Shown: positions 1 to 8,165 of the stretch, piece by piece | Layout: every line of letters starts with the position of its first letter | Numbering within the stretch: position 1 is the first letter of the stretch | Made by a program: the position numbers and the translations under genes | The notes under the pieces: model-generated | Seen by the model: only the letters and a program-made list of their open reading frames with translations | Told to the model about the DNA's origin: nothing | The model's database searches: none | From: [Eubacterium] eligens ATCC 27750 | GTDB lineage: Bacteria > Bacillota > Clostridia > Lachnospirales > Lachnospiraceae | Assembly: GCF_000146185.1 (NCBI RefSeq) | Contig: NC_012778.1 | Span: 937,001 to 1,001,000 of the forward strand | Reading direction: 5' to 3' | Length of the DNA stretch: 64,000 nucleotides

Positions 1-615
1 GGAAGAACCCTTAATGATGTTAACAGTAAGATGTATATTGTTAACCAGCAGGGAATGAATGTTAAAACAATAGGATTATACAATAGCTGGAACAGCACTA
101 AAGATGAACTTGGTGAACTCAAAGAGTCTGTTGATGTTAACAACATTAATGTAAAGGTCAGTGATGAAACAAGTGAATTATGTACTATTTCAGTTAAACT
201 TAAATTCGAAAAGAGAGTATGTACATTCGAATTCGTAATCAATACAGATTACACACTTGAAAGTGGAGCTATTAATCCATCATACACAACAGGTGAGAAG
301 ATGGGTAAGGCCGGAATGAATACACTTATTGGTATGGGAACTGTATTTGTAGTTCTTATATTCATTTCATTCATTATTTCTCTGTTCAAGTATATAAGCG
401 TATATGAGAACAGAAAGAAAGAACAGAAAGAAGACACAGCTTCTGTTGGTGTTGATAATGCTATAGCACAGATTGTTTCTAATGAAGAAGAAAATGTTGA
501 GGACGATCTTGAACTTATTGCAGTTATTACTGCAGCAATTGCAGCATCAGAAGGAACATCTACGGATGGTCTTGTTGTCCGCTCAATTAGAAAGGTTAAT
601 AATAGGAGGAAATAA
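1..615 (+). CDS. OadG-family small membrane subunit of Na+-translocating decarboxylase, 5' partial
   Basis: The reading frame is open from base 1, so the true start lies upstream and the gene is truncated by the window edge. The visible part has a soluble beta-rich region of about 100 residues, then one hydrophobic helix (around GMGTVFVVLIFISFIISLF) followed by a charged cytoplasmic tail, the architecture of OadG-type gamma subunits that anchor decarboxylase complexes. The N-terminal soluble region is longer than in classical OadG. It lies 2 bases before the biotin carrier gene in the same operon. Family assignment rests on the membrane helix and on context rather than on strong motifs. Confidence 0.72.
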   Translation, partial: GRTLNDVNSKMYIVNQQGMNVKTIGLYNSWNSTKDELGELKESVDVNNINVKVSDETSELCTISVKLKFEKRVCTFEFVINTDYTLESGAINPSYTTGEKMGKAGMNTLIGMGTVFVVLIFISFIISLFKYISVYENRKKEQKEDTASVGVDNAIAQIVSNEEENVEDDLELIAVITAAIAASEGTSTDGLVVRSIRKVNNRRK

Positions 616-617
616 TC

Positions 618-983
618 ATGAAGAACTATACAATTACAGTTAATGGTAACGTATATGATGTTACTGTAGAAGAAGGAACAGGCAGTGCAGCTCCAGCAGC
701 TAAGGCAGCCGCTCCTAAAGCAGCTCCAAAGGCTGCACCTAAGGCAGCAGCACCAGCAGGTGCTCAGGGAGCAGTTAAAGTTAACGCTCCAATGCCAGGA
801 AAGATTCTTAAGGTTAATGCAACAGCAGGTGCTGCTGTAAAGAAGGGCGATGTATTGGTTGTCCTTGAAGCTATGAAGATGGAGAATGAAATCTGTGCTC
901 CTCAGGATGGCACAATTGCAACTGTTGAGTGTGCAGCTGGTGATTCTGTAGAGTCAGGTAAGGTATTAGTTTCATTAAATTAA
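618..983 (+). CDS. Biotin carboxyl carrier protein of decarboxylase
   Basis: This 121-residue protein carries the mobile biotin that takes CO2 from the alpha subunit to the membrane beta subunit. A short N-terminal beta segment is followed by an Ala/Pro/Lys linker (residues 23-50, with AAPK repeats) and a biotinyl/lipoyl domain with the canonical EAMKMEN site; Lys87 is the predicted biotinylated residue. The flexible linker is typical of gamma-type carriers of sodium pump decarboxylases. The ATG follows AGGAGG at 604-609, and the gene is sandwiched between the OadG-like and beta subunit genes. Carrier and alpha subunit are separate here, whereas many oxaloacetate decarboxylases fuse them. Confidence 0.93.
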   Translation: MKNYTITVNGNVYDVTVEEGTGSAAPAAKAAAPKAAPKAAPKAAAPAGAQGAVKVNAPMPGKILKVNATAGAAVKKGDVLVVLEAMKMENEICAPQDGTIATVECAAGDSVESGKVLVSLN

Positions 984-1021
984 TTATGATACTGATATAA
1001 AGTGACTTACGGAGGTATAAG

Positions 1022-2173
1022 ATGAGTTATATTATAACAACTTTAGGAAACCTCGTTCACCAGAGTGCATTCTTCGGACTTACATGGGGTAATTACCTTA
1101 TGGTTCTGGTTGCGTTTGTTTTCCTTTATCTTGCAATTAAAAAAGGATATGAACCTCTGCTCTTAGTACCTATTTCTTTTGGTATGCTTCTTGTAAACCT
1201 TTATCCTGACATTATGTTAGCAATAGAGGATTCAAGTAACGGTGTAGGTGGTTTGTTACATTATTTCTATTTACTTGATGAATGGAGTATTTTACCATCA
1301 CTTATTTTCTTAGGTGTTGGTGCCATGACTGATTTTGGTCCATTGATTGCTAACCCGGCAAGTTTCCTGCTTGGTGCAGCAGCACAGTTTGGTATCTTTG
1401 CAGCATATCTTATGGCTATTCTTATGGGATTCCCAGATAAGGCAGCAGCAGCTATATCAATTATTGGTGGTGCAGATGGTCCTACTTCAATATTCCTTGC
1501 AGGTAAGCTTGGTCAGACTAAATATATGGGACCTATTGCAGTAGCAGCATATTCATATATGTCACTGGTTCCTATTATCCAGCCACCAATTATGAAGCTT
1601 TTAACAACTAAGAAGGAAAGAGAAGTTAAGATGGAACAGTTAAGACCTGTTTCTAAGCTTGAGAAGATTCTTTTCCCTATAGTAGTTACTGTAGTAGTAG
1701 TACTTATTCTTCCTACAACAGCACCACTTGTTGGTATGCTCATGTTAGGTAACCTTTTCAAGGAAAGTGGAGTTGTTAAGCAGCTTGCAGAGACAGCTTC
1801 TAATGCACTTATGTACATAGTTGTTATTATCCTTGGAACATCAGTTGGTGCTACAACAAGTGCAGAAGCATTTCTTAACCTTGATACATTAAAGATTGTT
1901 GCATTAGGACTTATTGCATTCGCATTTGGTACTGCAGCAGGTGTGTTATTTGGTAAGATTATGTGTCTTGTTACACATGGTAAGGTTAATCCGCTTATTG
2001 GTTCAGCAGGTGTATCTGCGGTTCCTATGGCAGCCAGAGTTTCGCAGAAGGTTGGTTCTGAGGCAGATCCTTCTAACTTCCTTCTGATGCATGCTATGGG
2101 ACCTAACGTTGCCGGTGTTATTGGTACAGCGGTTGCAGCCGGTACATTTATGGCCATGTTTGGCGTTATGTAA
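1022..2173 (+). CDS. oadB: Na+-translocating decarboxylase beta subunit
   Basis: Integral membrane subunit (383 residues) that decarboxylates carboxybiotin and couples this to Na+ export. It is hydrophobic throughout, with about ten membrane segments. The family signatures are present: GAMTDFGPLIANP near residue 100, IIGGADGPT near 145, and a C-terminal GPNVAGVIGTAVAAG. Length matches OadB/GcdB/MmdB proteins. The sequence alone does not separate oxaloacetate from glutaconyl-CoA or methylmalonyl-CoA decarboxylase; the downstream HMGL-like alpha subunit points to oxaloacetate. The ribosome binding site is GGAGGT at 1011-1016. Confidence 0.95.
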   Translation: MSYIITTLGNLVHQSAFFGLTWGNYLMVLVAFVFLYLAIKKGYEPLLLVPISFGMLLVNLYPDIMLAIEDSSNGVGGLLHYFYLLDEWSILPSLIFLGVGAMTDFGPLIANPASFLLGAAAQFGIFAAYLMAILMGFPDKAAAAISIIGGADGPTSIFLAGKLGQTKYMGPIAVAAYSYMSLVPIIQPPIMKLLTTKKEREVKMEQLRPVSKLEKILFPIVVTVVVVLILPTTAPLVGMLMLGNLFKESGVVKQLAETASNALMYIVVIILGTSVGATTSAEAFLNLDTLKIVALGLIAFAFGTAAGVLFGKIMCLVTHGKVNPLIGSAGVSAVPMAARVSQKVGSEADPSNFLLMHAMGPNVAGVIGTAVAAGTFMAMFGVM

Positions 2174-2185
2174 AAGGAGGATATT

Positions 2186-3604
2186 ATGGCAGAACAGGTT
2201 AAAAAACCTTTAAAGATTACTGAGACAGTATTGCGTGATGCACATCAGTCTCTTATAGCTACAAGAATGACAACAGAGCAGATGCTTCCTATCGTAGATA
2301 AGATGGATAAGGTTGGTTATCATTCAGTAGAGTGCTGGGGAGGAGCTACATTTGATGCTTCACTCAGATTCCTTAAGGAAGATCCATGGGAAAGACTTCG
2401 TAAGCTTAGAGATGGATTCAAGAATACTAAGCTTCAGATGCTTTTCAGAGGACAGAATATATTAGGTTACAATCATTACGCAGATGATGTAGTTGAGTAC
2501 TTTGTTCAGAAGTCAATTGCTAACGGTATTGATATTATCCGTATTTTCGATTGCTTTAATGATTTAAGAAACTTAGAGACAGCTGTTAAGGCTGCCAAGA
2601 AGGAAAAAGGACATGCTCAGATTGCTCTTTCTTATACATTAGGTGATGCTTATACACTTGATTACTGGAAAGAGACAGCTAAGAGAATTGAAGACATGGG
2701 TGCAGATTCTATCTGCATCAAGGATATGGCTGGACTTTTGCTTCCATACAAGGCTACAGAGCTTGTACAGGCATTAAAGGATGGTTCATCTCTTCCTATT
2801 CAGATGCATACACATTATACATCTGGTGTAGCTTCAATGACATACTTAAAAGCAGTAGAAGCAGGTGCTGATATTATTGATACAGCTATGTCACCATTCT
2901 CAATGGGAACATCACAGCCAGCTACAGAGGTTATGGTAGAGACATTTAAGGGTACACAGTATGATACAGGACTTGACCAGAATCTTCTTGCTGAGATAGC
3001 TGATTACTTCCAGCCAATGCGTGAGGAAGCATTAAAGAGCGGACTTATGAATACTAAGGTTCTTGGAGTTAATATTAAGACATTACTTTATCAGGTTCCA
3101 GGTGGAATGCTTTCTAACCTTGTATCACAGCTTAAGGAAGCTGGTGCAGAGGACAAGTACAGAGATGTATTAGAGGAAATCCCAAGAGTTCGTAAAGATT
3201 ATGGTGAACCACCTCTTGTTACTCCTTCATCACAGATTGTTGGTACTCAGGCTGTTCTTAATGTATTACAGGGTGAGAGATACAAGATGATTACTAAGGA
3301 ATCTAAGAAGGTTCTTGCTGGTGAATTTGGTCAGACAATCAAGCCATTCAATCCAGAAGTTCAGAAGAAGGCTATCGGTGATACAAAGCCTATTACATGC
3401 CGTCCAGCTGACTTGATTGAACCACAGCTTGAGAAATTCAAGAATGATCCAATTGTACAGCAGTACAAGCAGCAGGATGAGGATGTGCTTTCATATGCAT
3501 TATTCCCACAGGTTGCGACAGAGTTCTTCAAGTATAGAGAAGCTCAGCAGACAAAGGTTGATCCTACAAAGGCAGATACAGCTAATAAGGCTTATCCAGT
3601 CTAA
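2186..3604 (+). CDS. oadA: Oxaloacetate decarboxylase alpha subunit / pyruvate carboxylase subunit B-like carboxyltransferase
   Basis: Cytoplasmic carboxyltransferase (472 residues) of the DRE-TIM/HMGL-like fold, which moves the carboxyl group of oxaloacetate onto biotin. The start has the family motif TETVLRDAHQS with the metal-binding Asp18. Other landmarks are CWGGATFDA near residue 50, the catalytic-lysine segment CIKDMAG near 178, the metal-binding pair in MHTHYTSG near 210, and a C-terminal PYC/OADA domain. The protein ends without a biotinyl domain, consistent with the separate carrier gene upstream. Last gene of the operon; a strong terminator follows. Pyruvate carboxylase subunit B is a close alternative name, but the beta subunit next door favours the decarboxylase. 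Confidence 0.92.
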   Translation: MAEQVKKPLKITETVLRDAHQSLIATRMTTEQMLPIVDKMDKVGYHSVECWGGATFDASLRFLKEDPWERLRKLRDGFKNTKLQMLFRGQNILGYNHYADDVVEYFVQKSIANGIDIIRIFDCFNDLRNLETAVKAAKKEKGHAQIALSYTLGDAYTLDYWKETAKRIEDMGADSICIKDMAGLLLPYKATELVQALKDGSSLPIQMHTHYTSGVASMTYLKAVEAGADIIDTAMSPFSMGTSQPATEVMVETFKGTQYDTGLDQNLLAEIADYFQPMREEALKSGLMNTKVLGVNIKTLLYQVPGGMLSNLVSQLKEAGAEDKYRDVLEEIPRVRKDYGEPPLVTPSSQIVGTQAVLNVLQGERYKMITKESKKVLAGEFGQTIKPFNPEVQKKAIGDTKPITCRPADLIEPQLEKFKNDPIVQQYKQQDEDVLSYALFPQVATEFFKYREAQQTKVDPTKADTANKAYPV

Positions 3605-3618
3605 TAATTAATATAATA

Positions 3619-3659
3619 GACCGTCATGTGCGCAAAAGCGTATGTGGCGGTCTTTTTTT
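3619..3659 (+). terminator. Rho-independent terminator of decarboxylase operon
   Basis: A 15-bp stem (3619-3633 with 3638-3652, several G-U pairs) closes on an AAAA loop and runs into eight T residues at 3652-3659, 15 bases after the oadA stop codon. Confidence 0.9.
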
Positions 3660-3713
3660 GCAGCGAAGCTGCGTAGAGACTTGACCTGCAAAAAAAGCAG
3701 GCAGCAAGCCTGC
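3660..3713 (+). repeat. Intergenic cluster of short competing hairpins
   Basis: Three small inverted repeats follow the terminator: GCAGC/GCTGC at 3660-3672, CCTGC/GCAGG at 3685-3701, and GCAGGC/GCCTGC at 3697-3713. The last two share the same GCAGG segment and so cannot form together. The stretch is more GC-rich than its surroundings. It may be a dispersed intergenic element or the leftover of one; no coding potential is visible. Confidence 0.35.
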
Positions 3714-3730
3714 AATCCAGAATGTTTCTC

Positions 3731-3759
3731 TTGATATAAATTCATTTTGCATGTAAAAT
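3731..3759 (+). promoter_or_regulatory. Putative vegetative promoter upstream of the 3793 gene
   Basis: TTGATA, 17 bases, TAAAAT; the -10 box ends 33 bases before the GTG start of the next gene. Confidence 0.5.
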
Positions 3760-3792
3760 TAAACAGTATAATTAAGCAAAAGGAGCACGATT

Positions 3793-4413
3793 GTGATTAA
3801 GTTAGAACGATTTGAAGTCATGAATATGAATAATGCCATCAGAGGTGCAAGAAATCCATTGAACAGCTGGGCAAGAATGGACAGTTACTTTGATGAGGAA
3901 GGAAAATTTGTTTTTGGTCCTAATGATCTTGACCTTGCCAAGAGATTATGTAAGGCAGGCTCAGACCACAGAAAGTTCATAAGACAGATATTTGTTACGG
4001 TTGATATAACAGCACCACTATACTGGTGGAAGGAATACGATACATATAAGGTTGGTACAGTTGCCAATTCAACAAGTACAATGCACAAGATTCACAGCAA
4101 GCCTTTTGAGATGTCTGATTTCAGTACAGACCATATGACTGATGCCACACTTGAAATGATGCAGAAGAATATTGATTTCCTGGAAGAAATCAGAACACAG
4201 TTTATAGAGACTAAGGACAAAGTATTATGGTACAGTATGATACAGCTTCTCCCTGAAAGTTATAACCAGATGAGAACATGTACTCTCAATTACGAGAATC
4301 TTGTTGGAATATATTATTCTAGAAAGGGTCATAAGCTTGCAGAGTGGCATACCTTCTGTGACTGGGTAAAAGAACTGCCATATTTTGAAGAGCTTTTTAT
4401 AGATAATGAATGA
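3793..4413 (+). CDS. Uncharacterised protein, possibly a diverged ThyX-fold protein
   Basis: A 206-residue cytoplasmic protein with no membrane segment. The start is GTG at 3793, 8 bases after AGGAG. The segment from about residue 75 to 105 (HRKFIRQIFVTVDI, then TAPLYWWKEYDTYKVG, then NSTSTMHK) follows the layout of flavin-dependent thymidylate synthase, where a conserved His, an RHR-x(6-8)-S stretch and a C-terminal RY occur in this order, but the RHR and RY residues are replaced. It is therefore either a non-catalytic relative or a chance similarity. It overlaps the RpiR-type regulator gene by 8 bases, so the two are probably co-translated. No function is claimed. Confidence 0.75.
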   Translation: MIKLERFEVMNMNNAIRGARNPLNSWARMDSYFDEEGKFVFGPNDLDLAKRLCKAGSDHRKFIRQIFVTVDITAPLYWWKEYDTYKVGTVANSTSTMHKIHSKPFEMSDFSTDHMTDATLEMMQKNIDFLEEIRTQFIETKDKVLWYSMIQLLPESYNQMRTCTLNYENLVGIYYSRKGHKLAEWHTFCDWVKELPYFEELFIDNE

Positions 4414-5356
4414 TTTAGAACAACATACAGATGTATTAAGTCTCATAAGAGTGAGAATGTCAGGACTTAGCAAGGGACATAAAAGAATAGCAGAGTATAT
4501 TCTGGCTAATTATGAAAAATGTGCATTCCTTACTGCGGCAAAGCTGGGAGAAGTTGTTGGAGTAAGTGAGTCTACGGCGGTGAGATTTCCGGCTGCATTG
4601 GGATTTTCCGGGTATCCGGAGTTCCAGAAAGCGTTAGAAGACATTTTGCAAGAAAAAATTCACTCGTTCGACAGAATTGATGTGCTTAATTCACATATGA
4701 CAACCAATATGGTCGTGAATAATGTTATGTCAATGGATGCAAGAAAGATAGAGCATACATTAAAGTCATTTGATACAACATCTTTTGATATGGCTGTTGA
4801 GGATATAATGGCTGCAGAAAGTGTGTATATAATTGGAGCAAGATCGTGCGAACCACTCGCAGAATTCTTTGGGTATTATCTTAGGATGGTCAAGAAAAAT
4901 GTACAGGTAGTAAAGACTGGCAATACTAACGAATTGTTTGAACAGATGATGTACATAGGTGAAGGCGATGTTGCAATAGGTATCAGCTTTCCCAGATATT
5001 CAATGAGAACGCTTAAAGCAATGGAATTTGCTAATAACAGACAGGCAAGAGTTATATCAATAACAGATTCAGTACACTCACCAATGAATATGTATTCATC
5101 ATGTAACCTGTTTGCAAGAAGTGATATGGCATCAATAGTTGATTCACTTGTTGCACCAATGAGCCTTATTAATGCTTTAATAGTATCAATATGTCTTAAG
5201 AATAGTGAACAGGTAGTAGAAAATATTGAGAAAATAAACGCATTTGTTGATAATTTTGAGTATTCAGGCAATGACGAGATTAATATGTTAGATGAGAATG
5301 TTGTTAATGAATTGAAAAAATGCATGGATAATGCAGCTATTGATGAAGAAAAGTAA
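4406..5356 (+). CDS. MurR/RpiR family transcriptional regulator
   Basis: A 316-residue regulator with an N-terminal HTH_6 helix-turn-helix domain (residues 5-85, containing GLSKGHKRIAEYIL and VVGVSESTAVRFPAALGFSGYPEFQ) and a central SIS sugar-phosphate-binding domain (about 130-265, with YIIGARSCEPLAEFFGYYL). Members sense phosphosugars or aminosugars. The gene starts 8 bases before the end of the upstream gene, with no other sugar-metabolism genes beside it, so its target is unclear. The usual RF/LG core of the HTH is kept (AVRFPAALGF), although Pro-Ala-Ala replaces the more common CRKLGF-type residues. Confidence 0.92.
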   Translation: MNDLEQHTDVLSLIRVRMSGLSKGHKRIAEYILANYEKCAFLTAAKLGEVVGVSESTAVRFPAALGFSGYPEFQKALEDILQEKIHSFDRIDVLNSHMTTNMVVNNVMSMDARKIEHTLKSFDTTSFDMAVEDIMAAESVYIIGARSCEPLAEFFGYYLRMVKKNVQVVKTGNTNELFEQMMYIGEGDVAIGISFPRYSMRTLKAMEFANNRQARVISITDSVHSPMNMYSSCNLFARSDMASIVDSLVAPMSLINALIVSICLKNSEQVVENIEKINAFVDNFEYSGNDEINMLDENVVNELKKCMDNAAIDEEK

Positions 5357-5368
5357 GAGAGAGTGATA

Positions 5369-6607
5369 ATGAGCAATGTTATAATAATTGGCGGTGGTGC
5401 AGCAGGAATGATGGCTGCGATAACTGCTGCCAGAAACAATAATAAGGTTACACTTATTGAAAAGAATGAAAAGCTTGGAAAGAAGCTTTTTATTACAGGA
5501 AAAGGCAGATGTAATTTTACCAATGCCGGGGATGAAGAAGATATATTTAACAGCATAGTTACCAATAAAAAGTTCATGTACAGCAGTTTAAGAGGGTTTT
5601 CTAACTATGACTGTATGGGATTTTTTGATGAGCTGGGACTTAAATTCAAGATTGAGCGAGGTAACAGGGTATTCCCGGAGTCAGACCATTCGTCTGATGT
5701 TATAGGTGCACTTTCAAGGCAGATGAAAAAACTTGGTGTAAATGTGCTTCTTAATACACAGGTTGTAGCTGTGAATGAGGAAAATGGCGAATTTGCAGGT
5801 GTTGTTGTAAAAGATGCATCAGGACAGAAGGAGATTAAAGGTGATGCGTGCGTTATTGCAACAGGCGGTAATTCATATTCATCCACAGGCTCTACAGGGG
5901 ATGGCTACAGATTTGCAAAAAGTATTGGACACAGCGTTACACCAATACTTCCGGCACTTGTACCTCTTAATGTAAGAGAAGAGTGGGAAGAACTTCTTAT
6001 GGGACTAAGCCTTAAGAATATAGAGGTTACATTTTACGATGGAGATAAGAAAGTATTTACTGATTTTGGAGAAATGCTTTTTACACATTTTGGTGTGAGC
6101 GGTCCTGTAATATTAAGCGCAAGCAGCGTTATTACGGGGATAGTTAAGGAAAGACCTGTAAGATTAAGCATAGACTTAAAGCCTGCAATTACTGATGAAC
6201 AGCTTGATGAGAGAATATTAAGGGATTTCTCAAAGGAACAGAACAAGGCGTTTAAGAATTCATTAGATGAGCTGCTTCCTAAGAAGCTTATTCCTGTGAT
6301 TGTAATGCAGTCGGGAATTAAGCCTGAAAAGAAGGTTAATGAGGTTACAAGGGAAGAAAGACAGAGACTTGTGAAGCTTCTTAAGAATTTTGACATGACA
6401 GTAACTTCTACGAGAGGCTTTAATGAAGCGATAATTACACAGGGTGGGGTTAATGTTAAAGAGATTAATCCTTCGACAATGGAATCAAAGCTTGTCAAGA
6501 ATATATATTTTGCAGGAGAGGTTATAGATGTTGATGCAGTGACCGGAGGATTTAATTTACAGGTAGCATGGTCAACAGCATACGCTGCTGCAAGTCATAT
6601 ACAATAA
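5369..6607 (+). CDS. NAD(P)/FAD-dependent oxidoreductase, BaiN/HI0933 family
   Basis: Flavoprotein of 412 residues. An N-terminal Rossmann dinucleotide site IIIGGGAAGMMAA is followed by the family motif KLGKKLFITGKGRCNFTN, and the C-terminus has AGEVIDVDAVTGGFNLQVA, the second FAD contact. The family includes BaiN of bile-acid dehydroxylating clostridia, but most members have unknown substrates. I chose ATG 5369; an in-frame GTG at 5363 would add two residues. It follows the RpiR gene by 12 bases and precedes cmk. A distant paralogue is encoded at 59211-60455. Confidence 0.9.
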   Translation: MSNVIIIGGGAAGMMAAITAARNNNKVTLIEKNEKLGKKLFITGKGRCNFTNAGDEEDIFNSIVTNKKFMYSSLRGFSNYDCMGFFDELGLKFKIERGNRVFPESDHSSDVIGALSRQMKKLGVNVLLNTQVVAVNEENGEFAGVVVKDASGQKEIKGDACVIATGGNSYSSTGSTGDGYRFAKSIGHSVTPILPALVPLNVREEWEELLMGLSLKNIEVTFYDGDKKVFTDFGEMLFTHFGVSGPVILSASSVITGIVKERPVRLSIDLKPAITDEQLDERILRDFSKEQNKAFKNSLDELLPKKLIPVIVMQSGIKPEKKVNEVTREERQRLVKLLKNFDMTVTSTRGFNEAIITQGGVNVKEINPSTMESKLVKNIYFAGEVIDVDAVTGGFNLQVAWSTAYAAASHIQ

Positions 6608-6629
6608 TTTATTTAAAGGAGCAGAGAAA

Positions 6630-7301
6630 ATGAGTGCAATAGCAATTGATGGACCTGCAGGAGCAGGAAAAAGTACAATAGCAAAGCTTTTAGCAAAGCA
6701 GTTAGGATATGTGTATGTTGATACAGGTGCAATGTACAGGGCAATGGCTGTATATTTTTCACAGAACGACATTAATCCAGATGATGAGAATGCAATTAAT
6801 GGTGCTGTAGATAATATTGATATTAGTATTGAGTACAAAGACGGCGTACAGCAGGTGATACTTAATGGTGAGAATGTGACATCACTTTTAAGAACAGAAG
6901 AGACAGGAAAGATGGCATCAAAGACATCTAAGTATGCAGCAGTAAGGACTAAGCTGGTTGCACTTCAGAGAGGACTTGCAAAGAAAACAGATGTTATCAT
7001 GGATGGAAGAGATATAGGAACAATAGTACTCCCAGATGCATTTGCAAAGATATATCTTACTGCAAGTTCTGATGCGAGAGCTAAGAGAAGATATGATGAA
7101 CTTAAGGAAAAAGGTGAAAACTGTAGTTTTGATGCTATCAAGGAAGATATTGAAAAAAGAGACTATGAAGATATGCACAGAGCAATATCTCCTTTAAAAC
7201 AGGCAGATGATGCTGTGCTTGTTGATACATCAGATATGAATATAGAACAGGTTGTAGCTGCTTTAAGTAAGATAATAGATGAAAAGAAGGCGGGCAGATA
7301 A
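6630..7301 (+). CDS. cmk: Cytidylate kinase
   Basis: Phosphorylates CMP and dCMP to the diphosphates. The 223-residue sequence shows the P-loop AIDGPAGAGKSTIAKLLAKQ, the VDTGAMYRA substrate-binding motif and DGRDIGTIVLPDA, then a RAKRRYDEL lid. Length is normal for the bacterial enzyme. AAAGGAG lies 8 bases before the ATG. The order cmk-ispH-S1 is common in clostridia, and the next gene begins directly after this stop codon, indicating a shared transcript. Confidence 0.96.
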   Translation: MSAIAIDGPAGAGKSTIAKLLAKQLGYVYVDTGAMYRAMAVYFSQNDINPDDENAINGAVDNIDISIEYKDGVQQVILNGENVTSLLRTEETGKMASKTSKYAAVRTKLVALQRGLAKKTDVIMDGRDIGTIVLPDAFAKIYLTASSDARAKRRYDELKEKGENCSFDAIKEDIEKRDYEDMHRAISPLKQADDAVLVDTSDMNIEQVVAALSKIIDEKKAGR

Positions 7302-8165
7302 TTGAAAGAAGTAATACTTGCAAAGTCAGCAGGCTTCTGTTTTGGTGTTCAGAGGGCAATGGATACTGTGTATGCTGAGGCAGACAAGAAAAATGTATAT
7401 ACTTATGGTCCGATAATTCATAATACTGAGGTTGTCAATGAACTTGAGAGCAAGGGTGTAAAGGCTGTTAATGATATATCTGAGATTCCAGAACCTGAAA
7501 AGTCAACTGTTATAATCAGATCTCATGGAGTATCAAAGGCAGTATATGAATCAATAAAGAACAGCGGGGCAAAGATTGTGGATGCAACATGTCCGTTTGT
7601 ATTAAAGATTCACAAGATTGTAAAGGATGCAAGTGCTGAAGGTGACCAGATTGTAATTATTGGCAATGAGAAGCATCCTGAAGTTGAAGGCATTATGGGG
7701 TGGTCAGAGACACCTGTACATGTTGTTGATACAGTTGAAAAAGCTGAAAAGTTGAAACTTGACAAGAGTAAAAATGTGCGTGTGGTATCCCAGACGACAT
7801 TTAATTACAAGAAATTTCAAGATTTAGTTGAAATTATAAAGAAAAAAGAGTACAATATTTGCATTAGTAATACGATATGTAATGCAACTGAGGAGCGTCA
7901 GAACGAGGCAAGACGGATTGCTCGAAGAGCTGATGCTATGATTGTTATAGGGGACAGCAGTAGTTCAAACACTCGTAAACTGTATGAAATTTGCAAGACG
8001 GAATGTCAGGAAACCTTTTACATTCAGACTCTTAGCGGCCTTGAGCTTGATAAGCTCGAATCATCAGACTGCATAGGTATTACAGCCGGGGCATCAACCC
8101 CAAACAATATCATTGAGGAGGTTTATACTAATGTCAGAAGAAAGCTTTGCACAGATGTTAGATAA
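7302..8165 (+). CDS. ispH: 4-hydroxy-3-methylbut-2-enyl diphosphate reductase
   Basis: The last enzyme of the MEP isoprenoid pathway, an iron-sulfur protein making IPP and DMAPP. The three cluster cysteines are visible: Cys13 in AGFCFGV, Cys97 in DATCPFV and Cys193 in SNTICNAT. His40 (IIHNTEVV) and His75 (RSHGVS) match the substrate-binding histidines, and SSSSNTRKL and TAGASTPN complete the family pattern. The start is TTG at 7302, immediately after the cmk stop, with AAGAAGG upstream. The last 35 bases overlap the S1 gene in another frame. Many clostridia fuse IspH and S1 in one polypeptide; here they are separate. Confidence 0.95.
   Translation: MKEVILAKSAGFCFGVQRAMDTVYAEADKKNVYTYGPIIHNTEVVNELESKGVKAVNDISEIPEPEKSTVIIRSHGVSKAVYESIKNSGAKIVDATCPFVLKIHKIVKDASAEGDQIVIIGNEKHPEVEGIMGWSETPVHVVDTVEKAEKLKLDKSKNVRVVSQTTFNYKKFQDLVEIIKKKEYNICISNTICNATEERQNEARRIARRADAMIVIGDSSSSNTRKLYEICKTECQETFYIQTLSGLELDKLESSDCIGITAGASTPNNIIEEVYTNVRRKLCTDVR

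Noticed and set aside
1513..2157. 214-residue minus-strand frame over oadB
   Set aside because: Antisense to a well-supported membrane subunit with no promoter or ribosome site.
4876..5577. 233-residue reading frame on the minus strand
   Set aside because: It is antisense to the RpiR and BaiN-type genes. The paralogous BaiN gene gives a similar antisense frame (IIPAAPPPI), showing that it is the shadow of a conserved glycine-rich motif. No ribosome site.
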